From contig CM038229.1 in the NCBI GenBank assembly GCA_021442155.1, positions 97,441,271 to 97,505,270 of the forward strand: DNA of 64,000 nt, in the 5' to 3' direction. This stretch comes from Cymbidium sinense. Lineage: Eukaryota; Streptophyta; Magnoliopsida; Asparagales; Orchidaceae. Positions within the stretch are counted from its first letter, which is position 1. The number at the start of each line of letters is the position of its first letter. The notes under the pieces are model-generated. The model searched no databases, was not told the DNA's origin, and saw only the letters and a list, made by a program, of their open reading frames with translations. Positions 1 through 12,400 of this stretch are shown here, piece by piece. A program made the translations under genes and the position numbers.

Positions 1-1260
1 GCCCTACCTGGAGGATCTTGACACGTTGAGTTCTCATTAGGAGCGGCGGTGCTTGCTCATTTATACAAGAAGCCACGAACAGCAACGCGGCGCCGCGAAT
101 ATGGTGGTTGCTTTACGATCTGCAGGTATGGGTGTGGGAGCATGTTCATGTGACCGGCGTTGCATATTCCATACCCGGAGATAGATGGGCTCGGTGTGGG
201 TTGTCATTTGGAATGAAGGGTTTGTCCAGAGTGGCCGATATTAGAGTTTATCGAGACAAGCTAGATGGCCTCGAGTCGGTATGTTTTTTGTATGTGCATA
301 ATTTGGGACAACTTTTGTATGTAAATACCAACCCAATATTCATCTCAAACAACACAATTGATATATAGCCATGCAGATCAGATGCGTGTGTGAATACATG
401 CTTACATGGGGATGACATATGGTTGGCTAGAGTACGATTAGTTGGAAAGCGAGTTGAGTGGCACTACGATCGTGTGCTCGTGATTCGGCCTTCCACCTGG
501 CGAGGTTACAGGTAGAGTCTTCTTTAGATGCGGGATGGTCGAGGAAAGCCGACATGGGCGGGTCATTTACCACCGCATATATTGCGTGGGGAAGCGACGA
601 GTTAGTTGTGGTGGTAGACCTACCCGAGGTGCATTAATCGATACATGAGATGATATCGGTCTTGGGCTATATCTTTGAAGGCACCTGCACACGTATTACC
701 CTCGAGCTCACGGAGATCGACTCATGTAAGCTAGCACTTCTTAAGCGTGATAATCATTTTTTTAATTACATCATAATGCGTTCTCGATGCGCATGAGCAC
801 ATATTGAATCCGAGGATATATTGAGACACTATTTTGGGAGGGATGAATACGAGATGTAGCAATCAATCAACGAGTATGAGGGTTGTGCGGGACTTGCATA
901 AATATGTATATTTCGATGGCGACGCGGGACAGCATTCAGTACCTCGGCGTCGGTGCGGTTGGATGGCGATGGATATTGGTCCATCATCTCCACCAGTGGT
1001 GGACCATCATTATACATTTACGGCCCATATTCATACCGGGGATCTATGTGGTCAGATGCACCCGCCCGGCGTGCGGTTCCTCTGCGTATGGGCCTCCCTC
1101 ATTCCATATGACACCCGTATGAGCGTATCATGGTTTTCGCAACCATCCGAGCAAGGCGGGAGGACCAGCCGGTAAAACATCGGGTTGAGGCCGACCGCAC
1201 GACCACGCCCGTTATACACCCGGTAGTGATGCGATACCGCGTAGGCATCATCGGAGATAG
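1..1260 (+). pseudogene. Plant mobile domain (PMD/MAIN-like) gene remnant, copy 1
   Basis: I read fragments of the plant mobile domain across frames. A decayed GGAVLAHLYKE-like stretch at about 40-80 leads into DLQVWVWEHVHV (about 117-153). VYRDKLDGL follows at 246-272 and ends at a GTATGT splice-donor-like site at 279. RVEWHYDRVL lies at about 450-480 after an intron-like gap. From about 830 to 1260 a proline-rich, GC-richer stretch may be the family's usual low-complexity tail. PMD proteins are found as host MAIN/MAIL1 proteins and inside plant transposons; their biochemical activity is not settled. Stops and frame changes interrupt every frame, so this is broken, and it is truncated by the window edge. 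It resembles two further copies at 13335 and 40335. The family call is fairly secure; the 830-1260 assignment is inference. Confidence 0.6.
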
Positions 1261-1927
1261 TCGGATGTACTATTATATTACATGCTAGATTACATTTTGT
1301 TGTATGTGTCTTCGTGGTTATTATATGAAACAAGTAAACCTTTTATTTTTGCTATTTTCTTTCTAGAAATAATTTATTCATTTTTTTACTATATGTATTT
1401 CATTTATCATGTGGAAGGCAATTTGGTGTTAATCGCGGTGCATGCGATCTTGTTTAGTTCTTAGCTTTAGAGTACCTTGAACCTTCTAACTTTATTATTT
1501 CTAACTTGCATCATAGAAGGACTTTATTAAGTTGCTTTCGTGTATGTTAAAACATCATTGTTACTTAAATATGGCATCCAGATCTATAGTTTGACTGAAG
1601 CGTTCTGTTTTGTTTATTGAAAATATAGATCTTCTTTCTCATAATATCATGAATCAATAAAGCATAAACAGTATATGCTAGATATTTATTGTAGTAGAGA
1701 GACTTGAATGTCGAAAGTATCGGTTAAACCACTAAAGTGTCTTCATTCTAAATTTTCATAATCTTATTCTGTTTTGAGATTGCTTTTTTTTTAAAAAAAA
1801 TTTAAAGCGTCATCGTCCGTCAAGCTGACATGTACAGCTATTTTCTAAAAAAAAAATTTTTTTGTCACTGCTTAGCAATTAAGATTAAGCTATTTTAAAA
1901 TAATCCCCAATAAAGTAGTATCTAACA

Positions 1928-1931
<4 letters not shown>

Positions 1932-1961
<30 letters not shown>
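1932..1961. repeat. (CT)n microsatellite
   Basis: Uninterrupted CT dinucleotide run of about 15 units in AT-rich intergenic DNA. Confidence 0.95.
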
Positions 1962-1964
<3 letters not shown>

Positions 1965-2654
1965 TATTGGTTTACGAAGGCTTTATTAAAAGTGTTATTA
2001 TCTTCAATTTAGTTGAAACACAATAGCCTTTAAGCTATGGATCACATGTTGAAGAACAAGAGTGAAGTAGAAGCTCCGACTTGTCAATTTTGGAGGAAAG
2101 ATAATGACAAGTTGAAAGAGGAATTAGGTCATTTATCTTGAAAGTGACATCACATGGATTGTTTCATAGAGTTCAGAATATTTGTGCATGTTTTATTATA
2201 CAAGATGATATCTTTTATCCAAAAGCCTTTAAAATTTATTATGAAAAAATATATTATACTATTATTAAAAATTATTTGCCGTCTCACTCAAATAAGTTTT
2301 AAATCTTTATTGAAAATATAATAATTAATTATTTGAAAATTAAAAAAACATTTAAACTCTATGTTTCTTATGAATGTAATCCAAATTCATCTATGTAGAA
2401 TTTACTTTTATATCTTTTTATCTTAACCTCAAACAAATTATTATTATTTTAAAAAAAAATTACATGTATTTATTTGAAATTATATTATACATGACTAATT
2501 TTTCAACATCTAAATAAGTTCATATTTAATCTATTTATAATTATATTTGCATCATTATAATGAAGCTTAATGATTTATATTTCTATATTTTTCCCAAGTT
2601 CTTACAAAAGTCATTATAATCGTTTATAACCAACAGAAAAAATGTATATGTATG

Positions 2655-2678
2655 TATATATATATATATATATATATA
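2655..2678. repeat. (TA)n microsatellite
   Basis: Short TA run of about 12 units following a TATG-interrupted start. Confidence 0.9.
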
Positions 2679-2891
2679 AAAGATGCATGCACTTGCTGCA
2701 CGTGCCTTTTCACTATAATGAGCAAGAAATGCCATCTTGATAATTAAGAGTATTACGTGCTCATTGTTGACATTGCATGATGATTAAGAATTTCACTTTT
2801 CAATAAATTCATGCAATAAATGGGACTGGTCATTAAATTATTAAGTGGACCTGTCAACATTCCATTAAATAAAAAAAAAAAAAACTATATT

Positions 2892-3012
<121 letters not shown>

Positions 3013-3777
3013 TTAAACGGAGCACAATTATATATATATTTTATTTTAATTCTTTGGTTGAAAGAAATCTTCAATCTATCGAATAAATTTGAAGATTATT
3101 TTTTTACTATAAATTAAGGAGTAAATCATTTTCGATTGGGTTTATTATAAAATAGTGGCAATTAAAGCTAAACAAAATATAGGCACAATACCTGATAAAT
3201 TGAAGCTAATCTAAGCATCTAAGCAGAATGAGATTAACTAAGTCCTCAACACAATAGTTAATATCAACAATGCTTAATATAATAATGTGTAATATGGTGA
3301 TGTGATAAATGTACGTATTATAGCCAAATTAGTTTCTAATCATCTTTTTTTTTTTGGTTCCATCATCATATAGACCTAAACCCTTTTGAATAAAATTGGC
3401 ACCCATATATATGAACTCAGTCTCGTGAGGGTTAGGATAAGATTTTTCAATAACCACACTTGAAATTGTTATTAAGTGTTTTGCTATGATTTAGCTCTAG
3501 GCTAGGTCTCCTAATCAATTATTTTTTACCCAATGAAGTCTCTAAAATGAGAATTTATTCAAGGATTAATGGGACTCGAACCAAATAGACTAATTGTTAC
3601 CTATTAATTCTATTAATTTTATGACTAATTCATTTTCTGGTGATATTGATAAGTTATTTATGATCTCTAGATTTATTATGAGAATATCTATATGTGATTT
3701 GTGATATTTAAAGATTTTGAGTTAGCAACTTTATAAGAAAGAATATTTAGATTAATCTTTTCAACCATTAAACTCTT

Positions 3778-3782
<5 letters not shown>

Positions 3783-3845
<63 letters not shown>

Positions 3846-3850
3846 TGTGT
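3783..3850. repeat. Compound microsatellite (TA)n(GA)n(GT)n
   Basis: A TA run (3783-3808) passes directly into a GA run (3811-3842) and a short GT run. The same TA-to-GA arrangement recurs at 31873-31935, which suggests mutation within one repeat or a shared source element. Confidence 0.95.
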
Positions 3851-5305
3851 AAGACTTTAGAAGAAAGAGATGTAGGGATGTCATGATGAAACTTGATATA
3901 AAAGCTCAATTTTAACCAAACACAAAAAAATTTGAGTTTCAATCTACTTGTGTAATATTTAAGCTGAGTTTGGATCAACTTAATTTGAAAAAAAATTTGA
4001 GTTGAGTTTGAATAAACTCAAATCATTAATAAAAAATTCATATTACAATAATTTATAATAATTTTTATTAATTTTTATTGAGTTGTCATATTTAAATTGG
4101 GTAATCATATTCATTTTTTGGGTTGGGATGATGCTAATCTTCACAAACTAATTATTTTCATGTTGGGTTTTATTGAATTATTTATTAAATAGATAGGGTT
4201 CCAATTTACTTTATTCCAATTATAACATTTTATTATAGACCCAAAATTGACCCATAAATTGAAATTGATATCAATAAATCTATATTGGAGGTAAAGTCAC
4301 TCAAAACAAATTGACTATTGACACTTTAACCAAGCAACTTAAGATGAGTCAAATCCAATCCTTCAGCCAACATAATGAGTACTCACCTCAGGTTATTCAC
4401 TTCAGTCTTAAGGATTACTCACTTAACTAGAGGCCCACTCACCTGGTTTATAATAAACCTACCTAATTTGGGAGAGCAATTTGATTTTATTCTAAAATAT
4501 TGAGTTTGTTCATTTAAGCTACATGCCATTTCAAGTATTCATTAATAATTTATTATTATTTTATGTAATTGAATATGTATCTATTCTTATAACACTAAAG
4601 CTCTAATCAAAAAATTATAAATATGATGTTGTAGGGTAGCTACAAGATATTTGAATTTTTTTCTTATACTAAGAAACTTAAAAAATTCAATAGCTTCCCT
4701 CTCTAAAATTTCTTCCTCATTCTTCTTCACTTGATTTTCTTCTCTAATTATTTTTTAGCAAAATATTAGAGAAATTCATTGATATTTTTTATCCCACAAC
4801 TTCACATATTTATAGACATTTCATTGAATCTTTGTAAATCAAATCTTATTTATAATTAACTAGTAGATATACATCAACACCATCACTTTAGTTATTATGG
4901 TGCTAACACCTAACTTCTTATTGTGTTATACTTTCATTTTGCTTTACTATTATATATCTCACTGTTGAGTTTCACAAGAACATCAAAGAAGTTAAGCATG
5001 ATAATTAATAGATAAATGTCTATTAACTCTAAATATACTACTTATATCAATTAATTTTATTTTAATAATTGGAAAAGAAGAATTAGTTGTGGATAACTTG
5101 CTACCATATGAATTTTGATTTCTTATTGGAGAAAATCAGGGACAGCATGTATTATGGCCTATGTAAAATTACTATTAGCCCATCTACAACACTTGTTTTG
5201 GAACTATATCAGTCTGGCCCAGTCAATGTTGAGTTCTAATGGGCCGAATACATTCTTTTTTTTTTCATTAATACTAATGCCTTTCCCTCTCTCCCTCCCC
5301 ACCCA

Positions 5306-5308
<3 letters not shown>

Positions 5309-5336
<28 letters not shown>
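5309..5336. repeat. (CT)n microsatellite
   Basis: About 14 CT units downstream of a pyrimidine-rich tract (5280-5305). Confidence 0.95.
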
Positions 5337-5339
<3 letters not shown>

Positions 5340-5638
5340 AACAAACTATGAAAATAATATAAATTGGTAAAAGATTTTTTTTCTCAATGGAGAGCTAGAT
5401 TTTAACGCACGCATTAATCATTAATTTATAAATTATTTTTTAACTATAATTATGGCTCAACTTTTCCAAAAAAAACCTCAAAATTGTCTTCAATATTGAC
5501 AACTAAATTCACATAACGTTTATTTATAATATTCAAGTGTAATAATTATCAAAATTTATTGAATTTATTTAAAGTCAAATATTATATGATTGCTTGATTA
5601 GATTTTGTATTTTCATAACAAACAGATCACGTTCTAAG

Positions 5639-5911
5639 TGTCATACAAACGTTGCACCACTAAGGTTGCGTTACATATTTTGAGCATCTTCTCCTGATCA
5701 CTATAGTGCTTAGGCTTCTGACGAACGAACTCTTCATCTCAAATACCCTCTCAACTAACTCCACAAGCAGATTAAGCACACTCTCTCACCTTACGGATCT
5801 CAATATAAATACATACATTCTAACAAGGTTTGTGAATGATGACGAAAGGTTTCATCTCGGTCTCCCTCATTCACCTCTCTTCACTAGAAGCCCACCAACC
5901 GTTGGTTATCA
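5639..5911 (+). repeat. Copia 5' LTR
   Basis: Starts TGTCATAC and ends GTTATCA. It shares long blocks with the right LTR, including ACGAACTCTTCATCTCAA, GATTAAGCACACTCTCTCACC and AACAAGGTTTGTGAATGA. A TATAAATA box lies near 5803. The copies differ mainly by short gaps, so the insertion is not recent. Confidence 0.8.
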
Positions 5912-5924
5912 TGGTATCGAGCCA
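5912..5924 (+). other. Copia primer-binding site
   Basis: TGGTATCGAGCC directly abuts the LTR end. Relative to the common plant copia PBS it lacks one A, in keeping with the indel-type decay elsewhere. Confidence 0.7.
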
Positions 5925-5959
5925 TAACTCCTGAAAAATGTCATACTCCAACTTCACTC

Positions 5960-6382
5960 CTACTCGACTCCACTAGTGGCAATCCTGGCCGACTCACTAC
6001 TCGCACCTTCCCGGATCTACCCTCATATCTTGGAAAGTCCGAAACAAACAGTGGCTCGTTCCTCAAGCGGAATATAGGGCCCTAGCCGCCAACATCATCG
6101 GCTCCGTTGATTAGCACATGAATTTGAAGTCCCCACAAATCAACCAACACCGTTGTATTGCGACAACACTTCAGCCATGGCAATCAAACAAACCCCATCT
6201 TCCATACCGGGACAAAACACATAGAGAGCGATTATCACTTTGTGCGACCACATCGCCAACGAACTTCAAATTCATCACATCTCAAGCGAAGATCAAATCG
6301 CCGACATATTAACCAAAGCCTTAACTACCGTCGCTTCATCCAACTACGTGCCAACCTCACGGTCCAACAACCGGACGATTAG
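5960..6382 (+). pseudogene. Copia pol C-terminus, RNase H remnant
   Basis: Family signatures lie in alternating frames: LISWK and AEYRALAAN (about 6028-6095), a DNTSAMAIKQ-like stretch (about 6159-6188), TKHIESDYHFVR (6215-6250), DHIANELQIHHISSEDQIAD (about 6249-6308), then ILTKAL, with a stop at 6380-6382. These correspond in order to the copia RNase H and the conserved C-terminus of the polyprotein. Several single-base shifts separate the blocks and there is an in-frame TAG after GSVD near 6112. No upstream polyprotein is present. Confidence 0.85.
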
Positions 6383-6404
6383 GTTGCGCTCATAACAAAC
6401 AAAA

Positions 6405-6702
6405 TGTTCATCTAATCTTCGCTCATGCGTTTCTCTGTACTGAGGTTGCGGTTATATTCGACTCTCGCCTGCGGTATCCTACGGTGCTCAAAGCAGCTGA
6501 ACACGAACTCTTCATCTCAACCACCGGCTCTCAACAAACTCCGATTAAGCACACTCTCTCACCTTACTGGATCTCACCGCTTATAAATACACATACACGT
6601 AACAAGGTTTGTGAATGACAGAAACGAAAGGTTTCATCTGTCTCTCCCTCGTTCACCTCTCTTCCTGGCTAGAAGCCCACGGCCAACCTTCGTTGGTTAT
6701 CA
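6405..6702 (+). repeat. Copia 3' LTR
   Basis: Starts TGTTCATCTAATC about 22 bp after the pol stop and ends GTTGGTTATCA, as the left LTR does. A TATAAATAC box lies near 6582. It is slightly longer than the left copy because of small gaps. Confidence 0.8.
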
Positions 6703-8129
6703 TATTTCATTTATTTTAATTAAATTTCATCAAATCACATTATTTTGATCAAATTTCGTTTCTAACTCAAATTTTTTATTATCTCATATATTATTTATGC
6801 TTAATTAATATAAATATACTATTTATATTTTTACAATATTTATTATATATCTTATAATTGTGCTATAATTAAATCAATTGGGACTGAAATTGATTTTGAG
6901 TTGTCCCAGAGATTTTTAAGTTGAAAAAAAAACTAAAAATACATTTTATTCATTATATGGGAATAATATGTAGAAAATCAAATAAAATTGTATTACAATC
7001 ATCTCAAAATAATCAAATAAATTTAAAACTCATTATGTCCCTTTTTTTAAGCAACACTATGTGTTGTTTATTTGTTAAATAATATGTAATTATTTTTATC
7101 TATTAAAATATTACTCAAATTTTATTGGGTACAGCATAACACAAATTATACTCTTTTGTTTTATTAAATTTTAAATGATTTTATTTTAACATTAGCATTC
7201 ATAGTTTATTTGAAACTTAGGTGTTAATTTTATAAATAAAAATATTATGATGGTATGTGTGTAAATACTTTGTTTTCTTTTAGAATTAATTTATTCCATT
7301 AGTTAATATTCGTGAGTAATTATTTTTGGGTAGATTTAAGAAATATTATTATTATTATTTTTTATTTTTATTTTTTGGTTAGAGTTTCAGATCCAACTTC
7401 TTGGCTCTCATAACTGTTTCTAGAATATGCACTTATTGGCTCTCATACAGTTACACATTTAGCATACCTCGTACTCATATCGAAACTATGTTGAGTCTAT
7501 TTCAATCCTGCTAAATAAACGTGATATTTGTCGAGTTATTTGAAGATTTAAGTCTGTTAGAATTTAAAAGATTTTTTTAATTAATAAATTATTAGTAGTA
7601 TATAATTAAAATTAATTTTAATATATATTAATTAATTAATTAATAGTATTAATATTAATTTAAAGTAATATATATTAATATTAACTATTAATTAATTAAA
7701 ATTAATAACTATTAAATTTTATTAGTAGATTAATATCTTAGGGGTTAAATTATATTAAGGCATTGAAGGGGTAAAATCATAAGAATCCTTCCAAATTTTC
7801 AATTAGTTAACTATCAAATTTTTAACAATTATAATTATATTTACTAAATTATAATTTAATTTTAATAACTTATAAGTTAATCATCAGTAATATTTTATTA
7901 AATCAGTTCAAATTAAGTTAAATTAAATTAAAATTATCAACTATTATATTAGCTAAAATTATTTAAATTTAATTAAATAATTAATAAATTATAAATAACT
8001 TATAATTACATATTAATAAATAGTTAATAATATTAAAATAAAATTAATTTTATCATAATATTTTAATTAAGAAAAATTAGTAATTAAATAAATTATTTAA
8101 AATTAAGATTTTTAAAGGATTAAAAAAGG
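6703..8129. other. Very AT-rich non-coding stretch
   Basis: I see no gene. The DNA is dominated by ATTAATTAAT-type words, especially at 7560-8100, with no ends, repeats or motifs that I can assign. Confidence 0.5.
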
Positions 8130-8177
8130 GGCATTTACATACAACAATTCTTACATATTTACATATCTAACATCTAA

Positions 8178-8271
<94 letters not shown>

Positions 8272-8427
8272 CTTAAATCTTTATTATTATAATAAAATAA
8301 TCTTTTCTTAATTTTTTTGAATTAAAATTCAACTTTTAAAATATAGAAAAGGTGCTATATTTATAAATATCAAATATTAGGTGTTAGATATGTAAATGAA
8401 AGATTTGTACACTATGTAAATTTCTCT
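8130..8427. mobile_element. Foldback MITE, copy 1
   Basis: Left end GCATTTACATACAACAATTC leads to CATATTTACATATCTAAC. The right end is the inverse, GTTAGATATGTAAATGAAAG followed by ACTATGTAAATTTCTC. An (AT)n run sits inside. The same inverted ends recur at 8769, 25248, 25800 and 61202, which supports a foldback family without coding capacity. Confidence 0.6.
8183..8270. repeat. (AT)n microsatellite
   Basis: About 44 AT units inside the foldback MITE at 8130-8427. Confidence 0.95.
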
Positions 8428-8647
8428 AAAAAAATGACTGAAATTTCTTTCATAAAACCTCCATCTCTTTCTCTAGCCCAGTTTCTCTAAATCACTCAGC
8501 ACTTGGATTTACTAAATCCGGATTTAAGAGGATATATCAGTTTCTGGATTTACAGGATTTTACTAAATCTAAAATCTGTTTTTTGTGTTTGACAAGATTT
8601 ATTGAATTTAGCAGTATAAATCCAAGTAACCGTTGCCAAACACCGCC

Positions 8648-8775
8648 TTAGGTTGGAAAAAAATAAACTGAAGAGGAGGGGAGCTATCGAAGAAGGAAGA
8701 AGAAAAGATTTGGAAGAGAGATCAAACATTCAAAGATGGACTGAAAAGAAAATTAGAAGGGAATATAGGGGCATT
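8648..8775. repeat. Duplicated 5' flank of the DUF962 gene
   Basis: This segment matches 25126-25253 in the same orientation, sharing GGAGCTATCGA, GATCAAACATTCAAAGATGGACTGAAA-type words and the junction into the following foldback MITE. At 25 kb it is the DNA just upstream of the DUF962 start. Here the gene itself is absent and is replaced by a segment with a Tourist/hAT-like 'CCAAACACCGCC' end (about 8490-8647). Confidence 0.65.
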
Positions 8776-8993
8776 TACATGCATAGCATATAATTTTTAT
8801 ATATTTATATATATAATATTTATATATATAACACTCAAATTTTTTATATTACATAAAAATAGCAGATTTATTAAAATTTTAAAATTAAATGTACTTTATC
8901 AGGTATAGTAAAGATAGTATATTTATAAATATAAGTTTAGGCGTTAGATATGTAAATGCATAAGAATTATATATTATGTATATAAATTTATCT
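8769..8993. mobile_element. Foldback MITE, copy 2
   Basis: Left end GCATTTACATGCATAGCATA and right end TTAGATATGTAAATGCATAAG followed by TATGTATATAAATTTATC are inverse relatives of each other and of copy 1. Its position next to the duplicated DUF962 flank is the same as that of the copy at 25248. Confidence 0.5.
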
Positions 8994-9009
8994 TATATTT
9001 AACAATTGA

Positions 9010-9470
9010 TATATGTAAACGCATAAGAATTATATGTAAATACATAAGGATTATATGCTATGTATATAAATTTCTCTTATATTTAACAATTGATATATTT
9101 TACATATCTAATCTTTATATTTTTCATATTTATATAAATAATACTCAAATTTTTAATATTATAATAGAAATAAAAAATCATTATTTTTAAAATAAAATAC
9201 ACTTTTCTACATAGAAAAAAATATTTTTTAAGAAAATTTACTTACATAACACAATTCTTATACATTACGTACCAAACAGTTAAAATTTTATATTTATAAA
9301 TAGAGTGTTTTTTAATGCATGAAAAAATGAATTTTATTTTTTAAAATTAATGGTAATATTATTTTTATGAAATATTAAAATTTTGGATATTATTTATATA
9401 AATATTTAATTTAAGAATTAGATATGTAAATGTATAAAAAATTATACGTTAAGTATGTAAATTGACAATG
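9010..9470. mobile_element. Foldback MITE fragments, overlapping or nested
   Basis: Several partial ends of the same family lie close together: ATATGTAAACGCATAAG (9012), CATAACACAATTCTTATACATT (9244) and TTAGATATGTAAATGTATAAA (9418). The arrangement suggests two nested or partly deleted copies, but exact boundaries are unclear. Confidence 0.4.
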
Positions 9471-9489
9471 GCTTCTAATCACTAGTTAA

Positions 9490-12400
9490 TCGTGTCAGCC
9501 AATATCAACATGTGTCCGATAAGGTCAATAATGTGTCTCATTTAAATAAAAATTAAATTGAATATCGGACACGTATTTCCGATCAAATTTTTATTTATTT
9601 ATTCCCTTTAAGAATCGCCCGACATCCCCTCGAACCTAATTTCTCCTTCGAGTCTTCGACGGTTGGTGCTAGGGATCTGGATGCTTGGAGAAACATTGAA
9701 TCTCGCAACACAGCGACACCTCCTGGATTGAGTCATCATCCCCATGCGATTAACGCTGATAACGACCTCTCTCGTCGACGTCGATTAACGCCAACAACAA
9801 CGCCCAAATCGTGACCACCAGCCCTGTTTGTCGTTTGGATAGGTGACATTTTGTTTTCAATTTCTTCTTTTTAGTTTAGTCTTTCGTATGTGATAGTATT
9901 ATTCAGCCTCTTGTCCAAAATTTGATGCTATAACATTTTCTGCGACATATGCTTTGTATCTATTTTGGAGAACTGCAGGCATGACATGAATCAATGTAAA
10001 TATGACGCACCATTAACATTGAAGCAAAGGAAAATGAGAAATATTTATGTGTGCCATGTTAACAACATTTTGATGCTTGTTTCTACAGTGTTGTAATAGT
10101 ATTTGCTCTTTGGTACAATGGAGTGCAAAAACACAAGTTTGTTTTCAAAGCATCTATTTTATGCTTATGTGGGATCTTCAGTTGAAAGTTCATGCAGATA
10201 ATTTTGGTTAAGGTTTTGTATATTTGTATTATTTTTTATTTTAATCATATGCCTTACTTTTTTGTTTTGAGACTACCTTTCAATTTTTTCGTTTGATATT
10301 GTGTTAAAAAAATGATATTTGACATTTTGATAATGATTTATTGTCACCTACATTATAGATGATATTAGAATTATTTGTAAATTTATTAAGAACTAGAAAT
10401 GTTAGTAACAAGATTAAAGTTAGAGTTACTCTGGTAAGATAGAAGTAAATTGGTTTGTTTGTTTCTAATAGTGAGAATTGATTTATAATATAGCTCTATT
10501 CCTTCTTTCACTTTATTCATTTAGTCTAATATTGTTGATAAAAGCATTATGTTTGTCGATTGATTGTATGGTTAATATACATAATGATCCAATTTAAGAA
10601 TATTTCACTTGAATTTTGGCTGAAAATTATTCTTACTTACTATGAAATATTGTGAAATTTGGACTAGTTTATTGGAGAACTCATTGTGCTTTTGTGTTGG
10701 TTTAATTTAGACTTATTTAGTTATTTACTTGTTTTATGTGCAAGAAGAATAATGAGGTCTACTGGTGGTGAATCTGGAAGAGGTGAAGGTTCAAATGAGG
10801 CTAACATATAATAAAATAAGCTGCTATGAAATTATATTTTTAATATGGGAAGAACAAATTATAGTGGAGGAAATGTATCATTTAAATGCAATTACTATAA
10901 TGGAATTTACAAAGGATCATATTCAAGAGAGAAGGCAAATTTACTTAAAATTAGTGGTCTTGGAATTAGAGTTTGTTGGAAAGTAACTATGACACAATTG
11001 ATTGAGATGCAAAAGTTAGTAAATGAAGGAGAAATAAGGATTAAAAGAGTCTTTCTAAGGATATATCATTGTCAAGTAGTTCTACTTCTTCTATCTAAAT
11101 TGAGGATACATTCTCTTTTAGGAAAGGAGCTTTGATTCAAATAAAAGTAAAAAAACATTTAGGCAGACTAGTTTAGAGAAAGCTTTGAACATGCAAACAA
11201 GAGAACAACTAAATGATGAAATAGCAAGAATGTTCTTTGTAGTTTGTCTTCCTTTCAATCTCGCTAGAAATCTTTATTACAAAAATGCATTTTCCTTTTC
11301 TTGTAATAATAATCTTGCAGATTACATGCCACCGGGATATAATACTCTAAGATCAAAATTATTGTAAACAGAAAGAAATATTATTGAAAGGTTACTTGAA
11401 CCTTTCAAAGCAACTGGAAGAGAAAGGAGTTAGCTTAGTTTGTGATGGTTAGAGTGATTCACAAAGAAGGCCTCATATTAATTTTATTGTTGTATTAGAA
11501 AATTATCTAATATTCATAAAAGCTATAAATTATGAGGGTGAATACAAAGATAGATTTTTTATTTTTAATTTGATTAAAGAGATGATTATGTTGGTTGGAC
11601 CTTTAAATGTGATGTTGTTACTGACAATGCTCCGTCGCAAGGTAGCATGTCAACTTGTTAAGCAAGCATTCCCTCGTATTTTTGGACATCATGTGTTGTG
11701 CATACTTTTAATCTAGCTCTAAAATCTTTATTGTGAAGAATACGGAAGCTAATAAGATTGCTTACAATGAATGTCATTGGATTACTGTAGTTGTTGGACA
11801 TGTTATTTTGGTCAAAAACTTTATCATGAATCATTCTATATGACTTTCTATTTTTAATGACTTCTCATCATTGAAAATTCTTGTTGTAGCAGAAATATGA
11901 TTTACTTCGGTTGTTGTTGTGGTGTTACATAGACTCAAACAAATAAAAAAATGCACTTCATGCTATGATTATTAATGAAAAATGGCATTGTTATCGTGAT
12001 GATGATGTTGGAAAAGCTAGATTTGTGAAAAGAAGCTTTTAGATGATATGTGGTAGGATAATGTTGAATATATTCTTTCCTTTATAGAGTCTATTTATGA
12101 CATGTTCAGAGCTGCCAACATAGATAATGCATGTCTGCATCTAATTTATGAAATGTGGAATGCTATGCTATTCAAGGTGAAAGAGGTATTATATAAACAT
12201 TAAAAAAAGTCAATTCAATAGGACTCAAAATTTTGAACTGTTGTTCATATTATTTTTGGAGGATAGGTGGACTAAGAGCAACACACTTTTACATTGCTCA
12301 ACTTACTCTTTAAATTCTAGATAAGTTATATTTTATATATTAATATATATTCTTTTCATAAAATATTTTTTATATAACTTTATTTTATTATTATTTTTTA

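Larger units (their letters stand above)
5639..6702 (+). mobile_element. Ty1/copia retrotransposon, internally deleted derivative
   Basis: Two direct repeats of about 270-300 bp both end in the same sequence, GTTGGTTATCA. They flank an internal region of only about 490 bp. Immediately after the left repeat lies TGGTATCGAGCC, close to the usual copia primer-binding site for initiator tRNA-Met (TGGTATCAGAGC). The internal DNA then goes straight into the RNase H end of pol, so gag, protease, integrase and reverse transcriptase are missing. This is a non-autonomous deletion derivative. I see no convincing 5-bp target duplication: the flanks read CTAAG and TATTT. Confidence 0.8.

Noticed and set aside
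5706..5927. 73-codon ORF over the copia 5' LTR
   Set aside because: Lies in the LTR and PBS, is not conserved in the other LTR, and has no family signature.
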